A DNA stretch of 27,363 nucleotides from JAKFWI01 sp035549875 (GTDB lineage: Bacteria > Pseudomonadota > Alphaproteobacteria > Caulobacterales > Aquidulcibacteraceae): the NCBI GenBank assembly GCA_035549875.1, contig DASZPV010000035.1, positions 1 through 27,363 of the forward strand. The letters are read 5' to 3'. Position 1 is the first letter of the stretch; the number at the start of each line of letters is the position of its first letter. Below are positions 23,453 through 27,363 of the stretch, in pieces. Both the position numbers and the translations under genes were made by a program. The notes beneath the pieces are model-generated. The model was given only the letters and a program-made list of their open reading frames with translations, did not search any database and had not been told where the DNA came from.

Positions 23453-24214
23453 TCAGCCGGCCTCCTTCCGCGCCCTGATGTTCAGGAGTTCGACCGCGAG
23501 CGAGAACGCGATGGCGAAATAGAGGTAGCCGCGCGGGATGTGGAAGCCGGCCCCATCCGCCACCAAAGCCACGCCGACCAGCAGGATGAAGGCCAGCGCC
23601 AGCATTTTGGTCGTGGGGTGAGCTTCGATGAAATCGCCCAGCGGTTTTGCCGCCACGGCCATCACGATGGTGGACAGCACTACAGCGGCAATCATCACCG
23701 CCAAAAGGTCGGTCATGCCGACCGCGGTAATCACGCTATCGAGAGAGAACACGAAGTTGATCACGAACAACTGAACCACGACGGCCGAAAAATCGGCCTT
23801 GGCGCTCATCTCTTCGTGATGCGTGCCCTGCACGGAGGCGTGAATCTCCTGCGTGCCTTTCCACAGGAGGAACAGGCCGCCAGCGAGCAGGATCAAATCC
23901 TTGATCGTGAAGGCGAGAAATTCGTGGATACTATGTTGCTCGGCCTCGTGGCCGAGCACCGCCGCCCAGGAATCCGGCAGCGTGAACAGAGGGTGCTCGT
24001 CGAGCTGAATGATCCAGAAGATCGCCGCCAGCATGGCGATCCTGAGCCCCATTGCGCCCCAGATGCCGATGCGGCGTCCCTGGACCTGCTGCTTGCCGTC
24101 GAGCTTTCCAACGGCAATTGAAACAAACAGCAGATTGTCGATCCCGAGACTGATCTCAAGGAACGTCAATGTGATCAGGCTGATCCAAAACGCCGGTTCG
24201 GCAAGCATTTCCAT
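23453..24214 (-). CDS. TerC family integral membrane protein (first paralogue)
   Basis: A 253-residue membrane protein of the TerC/Alx superfamily, linked to tellurite resistance, Mn2+ export and metalation of exported proteins. The signature LTFLEISLGIDNLLFVSIAV near the N-terminus and FVINFVFSLDSVITAVGMTD later carry the paired acidic residues (Glu, Asp) in membrane helices that define the family. Seven or so helices are visible, ending FHIPRGYLYFAIAFSLAVEL. The insert between helices 2 and 3 is longer than in the second paralogue (LDEHPLFTLPDSWAAVLGHE). The ATG at 24214 has GAGGA upstream. It is divergent from a second TerC gene across 133 bases. Confidence 0.9.
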   Translation of the reverse strand: MEMLAEPAFWISLITLTFLEISLGIDNLLFVSIAVGKLDGKQQVQGRRIGIWGAMGLRIAMLAAIFWIIQLDEHPLFTLPDSWAAVLGHEAEQHSIHEFLAFTIKDLILLAGGLFLLWKGTQEIHASVQGTHHEEMSAKADFSAVVVQLFVINFVFSLDSVITAVGMTDLLAVMIAAVVLSTIVMAVAAKPLGDFIEAHPTTKMLALAFILLVGVALVADGAGFHIPRGYLYFAIAFSLAVELLNIRARKEAG

Positions 24215-24347
24215 GACGCAACGTCCTCGTTTTCGGCGCGCCTTGTAGCATCGCCCCCCCTACCCCATGCTAGACAAAGCGCCGCGTTGCGCGGGGATTT
24301 GATCGGCTGCCCTCTCCAGGCCCGACTGCAATGGACGGATTGTAGCC

Positions 24348-25142
24348 TTGGACTATCTACTACAGCTCGCCACCAGTCCCGAGGCCTGGGTAGCGCTCGC
24401 GACGCTGATGCTCATGGAAATCGTCCTGGGCATCGACAACCTGCTGTTCATTTCAATCCTGACCAACAAACTACCAGTGGAATATCGCGGCCAGGCGCGG
24501 CGGATCGGCATTTCGCTGGCGCTGATCATGCGCCTGGCGCTGCTCAGTTCGATCACCTGGCTGGCGCAATTGCGCGATCCCGTGCTTTCAGGATTCGGCC
24601 ATGAGTTTTCCTGGCGCGACATCATCCTCGGCGGCGGCGGCCTGTTCCTGATCTACAAGGCCACCAGCGAAATCCGCCATAACGTCGATCCCAACCCCCA
24701 GCCGGAAAAGACGGTTGGCAAGGTGGCGATGGGATTCGCCGCCGCGATCTTCCAGATCATCCTGCTCGACATGGTGTTCTCGGTGGACTCGATCCTCACC
24801 GCCATCGGCATGACGGACCATCTGCCGATCATGGTCGTCGCAGTCGTGTTCGCGGTGATGGTGATGCTGTTCGCCTCCGGGCCCGTGGCTGACTTCATCA
24901 ACCGCAACCCGACCGTCGTGATGCTGGCGCTGGGCTTCCTGCTGATGATCGGCATGACCCTGATCGCGGACGCCTGGGGCTTCCACGTGCCCAAAGGCTA
25001 TATCTACGTGGCGATGGCGTTTTCCTGCGCCATCGAGGGGCTGAACATGCTGATGCGCCGCGCGCATGACAGGCGCATGGCGCGGGAGGCCGCAAGAGCC
25101 GCCGAAGAAGAACGCCACGACACGGCGCAACGGGCTTCGTGA
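24348..25142 (+). CDS. TerC family integral membrane protein (second paralogue)
   Basis: A 264-residue TerC-family protein with LMLMEIVLGIDNLLFISILT, then LLDMVFSVDSILTAIGMTDH and WGFHVPKGYIYVAMAFSCAI: the same acidic helix motifs as its divergent neighbour. It ends in a charged cytosolic tail (RRAHDRRMAREAARAAEEER). The start is TTG at 24348; the ATG at 24331 is followed by a stop after four codons and overlaps the GGACGGAT that serves as ribosome-binding site. The stop overlaps the next gene's start as TGATG, suggesting coupling. Metal specificity (Mn2+, others) cannot be read. No yybP-ykoY manganese riboswitch was recognised in the 133-base divergent region. Confidence 0.9.
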   Translation: MDYLLQLATSPEAWVALATLMLMEIVLGIDNLLFISILTNKLPVEYRGQARRIGISLALIMRLALLSSITWLAQLRDPVLSGFGHEFSWRDIILGGGGLFLIYKATSEIRHNVDPNPQPEKTVGKVAMGFAAAIFQIILLDMVFSVDSILTAIGMTDHLPIMVVAVVFAVMVMLFASGPVADFINRNPTVVMLALGFLLMIGMTLIADAWGFHVPKGYIYVAMAFSCAIEGLNMLMRRAHDRRMAREAARAAEEERHDTAQRAS

Positions 25143-25840
25143 TGCAGATCGATACGGCGTTCGATTTCAGGAGCGATGCGAACGGAAAAGACCCCGACTG
25201 GTCCAGCCCAACGCTTCGACGCTATCACAAGATGCTGTGGAGCAAGGCGTTGCCGTGCGGGGCGAAATTCGACCTGAACGACACAACACCCACCGCTTAT
25301 CTCTATCACCGTTCGCACAAGGGTGAGTTCTGGCTGGCAAGCGATTCAGTCATGGCCACATACACACGAAAGCTGAGAGACTTTCTTCGAGATTTTCCCG
25401 CGGAAGAACTCGAGTACTTCGACACCATCACCTACACCATCGGCGGCATGATGATATTCCCGGGAAACCGGGTTAACGGCAAAATGACGATCAATGGTGC
25501 GCGCGGCTTCCATCCAAGGATTGCCGATCGGTTCGACCTCACTCTCGAATGCGTCCGCAGACACTACCTCGGTCAAGACAGCCCGCTAAGCGAGCCGCTA
25601 CTTAGATACCAGGACTACTTCGCGCTGTTTCACGACTTCACTGGTTATGTGGACTTCTTCCTGCTTCACGATCTGGTCGCCAGCGACACCTCTGTGAGGT
25701 TTTTTACCCGTTCGACGATTTCAAGCGGTCGCCATTGCCTAAGGACTACGATGCATATCGGGAATTCCGTAGCCGCAGCATCGAATTCGTCGTCGCTCGA
25801 AACAACAGAATTCGATCATCGCTATCTGTTTAGCGCCTAG
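25142..25840 (+). CDS. Conserved cytosolic protein (DUF6994-like) with C-terminal frameshift
   Basis: A 232-residue frame starting MQIDTAFDFRSDANGKDPDW, with strongly conserved-looking segments: SPTLRRYHKMLWSKALPCG, YTIGGMMIFPGNRVNGKMTI, NGARGFHPRIADRFDLTLEC, IRRHYLG-like VRRHYLG, and TGYVDFFLLHDLV. I believe this is the family now called DUF6994; the name is from memory and no function is known. After SDTSVRFF the frame changes character. The frame reached by adding one base in the T6 run (25700-25705) continues YPFDDFKRSPLPKDYDAYRE, then FRSRSIEFVVARNNRIRS, and stops at 25833. That matches the expected family C-terminus, so the gene appears frameshifted or the sequence has a homopolymer error. 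It is translationally coupled to the TerC gene and convergent with priA. Confidence 0.8.
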   Translation: MQIDTAFDFRSDANGKDPDWSSPTLRRYHKMLWSKALPCGAKFDLNDTTPTAYLYHRSHKGEFWLASDSVMATYTRKLRDFLRDFPAEELEYFDTITYTIGGMMIFPGNRVNGKMTINGARGFHPRIADRFDLTLECVRRHYLGQDSPLSEPLLRYQDYFALFHDFTGYVDFFLLHDLVASDTSVRFFTRSTISSGRHCLRTTMHIGNSVAAASNSSSLETTEFDHRYLFSA

Positions 25841-25841
25841 C

Positions 25842-27363
25842 CTACAGAAATGAATACGGGTCCACGTCGATCTGCACGCGCACGCTGTTGGGCAGTTTCA
25901 CGCGGCCGAGCCAGGCGGTGATGTAGGCGGAGAGATCGACGGTGCGGTCGGCGCGGATGAGGAAGCGGCGGCGGTGCATGCCGCGGAGTACCGCTAGCGG
26001 GGCCGGCGCGGGGCCCCATACGTCCACGCCGTCCGCCGCAGGCGCGGCGGCGCCGAGCGTGTCGGCGGCTTCATTGGCAATGCTATCGTTCGGCCCGGCG
26101 ACGATCAGCGCGCCGAGGCGGCCAAACGGCGGCATGCCCATCTGTTCGCGCGCCACGGCTTCGGCGGCGAGGAATCCGTCGCGATCCTGATTTTTCAGCG
26201 CCTGCATGATCGGCTCATCCGGCGCGTATGTCTGTATCAGCGCCCTGCCCTTGCGCTCGGCGCGGCCGGCGCGCCCCGATACCTGACTCAATAACTGAAA
26301 CGTCCGTTCGCCGGCGCGCAGATCGCCGCCTTTCAGACCTAGATCGGCGTCGACGACGCCGACCATCGTCAGGTTCGGGAAGTTATGGCCCTTGGCCACG
26401 ATCTGGGTGCCGATCAGAATATCGATCTCGCCGCTCGCCATCCGTTCCACCAGTGCACGCACCTCTTCGCCGCCCTGTACCGTGTCGGAGGAGAACACTT
26501 CCGTCCGCGCCTGCGGAAACATTTCGCGCAATTCTTCTTCGACGCGCTCCACGCCCGGCCCGATCGAAACGAACGGATCGGGCGCGAGGCAGTTGGGGCA
26601 TTCCTTCGGCTTGGGCATCGAGAAGCCGGTCAGATGGCAGACCAGCCGGCCCGAATAGCGATGCTCAACCAGCCAGCTTTCGGTATCCGGCGCCTTCATC
26701 TTGTGGCCGCACGCGCGGCACAAAGTCAGCGGCGCATAGCCCCGGCGGTTCATATAGAAGAGCGCCTGCTCCCCCCGCGCCAAAGCTTCGGCCGCGGCGC
26801 GCGTGAGACGCGGCGAAATCCAGCGGCCCCGTTCTGGCGGGTCCATGCGCATATCGACCAGTTCGATATCCGGCATCACCGCCGCGCCATGGCGCATCGG
26901 CAGCTTTATGTGCGCGTACTTGCCGGACTGGGCGTTGGCGAAGGTTTCCAGCGAGGGCGTCGCAGAGGCTAGCACCACCACCGCGTCCGATTGCTTGGCC
27001 CGCGCCACGGCCAGATCGCGCGCCTGATAGGCGACGCCCTCGTCCTGCTTGTAGGAAGGATCGTGCTCTTCATCGATCACGACGAGACGCAGATTAGGAA
27101 ACGGTAAAAACAGCGCCGAACGCGCCCCCGCGATTAGCCGCGCCCGCCCCGCCGCCACTTCCCGCCACGCGCGGCGGCGGGATTTCTGCGAGATCGCCGA
27201 ATGCCATTCGACCGGCCGCGACCCAAAGCGCGCCTCGAACCGGTCGAGCACGGCCTGCGTCAGCGCGATTTCCGGCAGGAGCACCAGCGCCTGCGCCGTC
27301 GGATCGCGCGCCAGCGCGGCGGCGACGGCTTCCAGATACACCTCCGTCTTGCCCGAGCCGGTG
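25842..27363 (-). CDS. priA: Primosomal protein N' (PriA helicase), N-terminus outside the window
   Basis: The frame is open to the window edge (507 codons), about the last two thirds of PriA, the 3'-5' DNA helicase that restarts stalled replication forks. Present are Walker A TGSGKTEVYLEAV at the very edge, the DEEHDPSYKQDEGVAY motif, LASATPSLET, NRRGYAPLTLCRACG, GPGVERVEEELREMFP, GTQIVAKGHNFPNLTMVGVV with DADLGLKGGD, and QVSGRAGRAERKGRA. The metal-binding insert has changed: where E. coli has four CxxC pairs, this has CRAC, then APDT, then CHLTG, then CPNC. The missing start and 3'BD/winged-helix domains (about 225 residues) lie beyond the window. priA near the F1 operon is usual in alphaproteobacteria. 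Confidence 0.95.
   Translation of the reverse strand, partial: TGSGKTEVYLEAVAAALARDPTAQALVLLPEIALTQAVLDRFEARFGSRPVEWHSAISQKSRRRAWREVAAGRARLIAGARSALFLPFPNLRLVVIDEEHDPSYKQDEGVAYQARDLAVARAKQSDAVVVLASATPSLETFANAQSGKYAHIKLPMRHGAAVMPDIELVDMRMDPPERGRWISPRLTRAAAEALARGEQALFYMNRRGYAPLTLCRACGHKMKAPDTESWLVEHRYSGRLVCHLTGFSMPKPKECPNCLAPDPFVSIGPGVERVEEELREMFPQARTEVFSSDTVQGGEEVRALVERMASGEIDILIGTQIVAKGHNFPNLTMVGVVDADLGLKGGDLRAGERTFQLLSQVSGRAGRAERKGRALIQTYAPDEPIMQALKNQDRDGFLAAEAVAREQMGMPPFGRLGALIVAGPNDSIANEAADTLGAAAPAADGVDVWGPAPAPLAVLRGMHRRRFLIRADRTVDLSAYITAWLGRVKLPNSVRVQIDVDPYSFL

Noticed and set aside
24215..24347. yybP-ykoY manganese riboswitch in the TerC divergent region
   Set aside because: Words such as GCTACAAGGC recall the motif, but the paired helices and conserved loops could not be assembled on either strand.

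Overview
The window looks like chromosomal DNA of a high-GC alphaproteobacterium. The evidence is the F1-ATPase operon order atpH-atpA-atpG-atpD-atpC with priA nearby, the aroK-aroB-CorC block next to xerD, the bolA / J-domain / cobS neighbourhood, and protein versions typical of that class. A deep-branching lineage near Rhizomicrobium/Micropepsales or Caulobacterales is my guess from protein flavour only. Coding density is very high: many gene pairs overlap by 1-4 bases, convergent genes abut with no gap, and several starts are TTG or GTG.

Layout. 1-740: a rearranged edge with the right end of an IS5-type insertion sequence, an antitoxin-like gene cut by it, and a small lipoprotein gene. 741-4351: cobS, a flavin monooxygenase, a J-domain protein and bolA; cobT, the usual partner after cobS, is missing. 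4352-7902 (minus): a tightly coupled operon aroK-aroB-CorC/HlyC-type membrane protein-coiled-coil protein. 8032-10812 (plus): a possible small membrane protein, a secreted Ala-rich helical-repeat protein and xerD. 10906-15300: a secreted GH39-like glycoside hydrolase (+), a four-helix membrane protein (-), a CitE/malyl-CoA-lyase-like enzyme (-) and accA (+). 15301-23195 (minus): the F1-ATPase operon, interrupted at two junctions. atpG and atpD are separated by a four-helix membrane protein, an Ohr peroxidase and a short coiled-coil protein. atpD and atpC are separated by a DUF4160-DUF2442 pair and a 477-base gap. A metallophosphoesterase follows atpC. 23453-25840: two divergent TerC-family membrane proteins and a cytosolic protein with an apparent frameshift near its C-terminus. 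25842-27363 (minus): the C-terminal two thirds of priA, running off the window.

How the genes fit together. Most of the window is housekeeping: shikimate pathway, cobalamin, fatty-acid initiation, chromosome dimer resolution, replication restart and ATP synthesis. The unusual part is the ATPase operon, where five non-ATPase genes on the same strand sit between subunit genes with overlaps or short gaps. They are probably co-transcribed with the ATPase. The DUF4160-DUF2442 pair and the gap after it resemble an inserted cassette. No CRISPR array, rRNA, convincing tRNA or prophage was seen.
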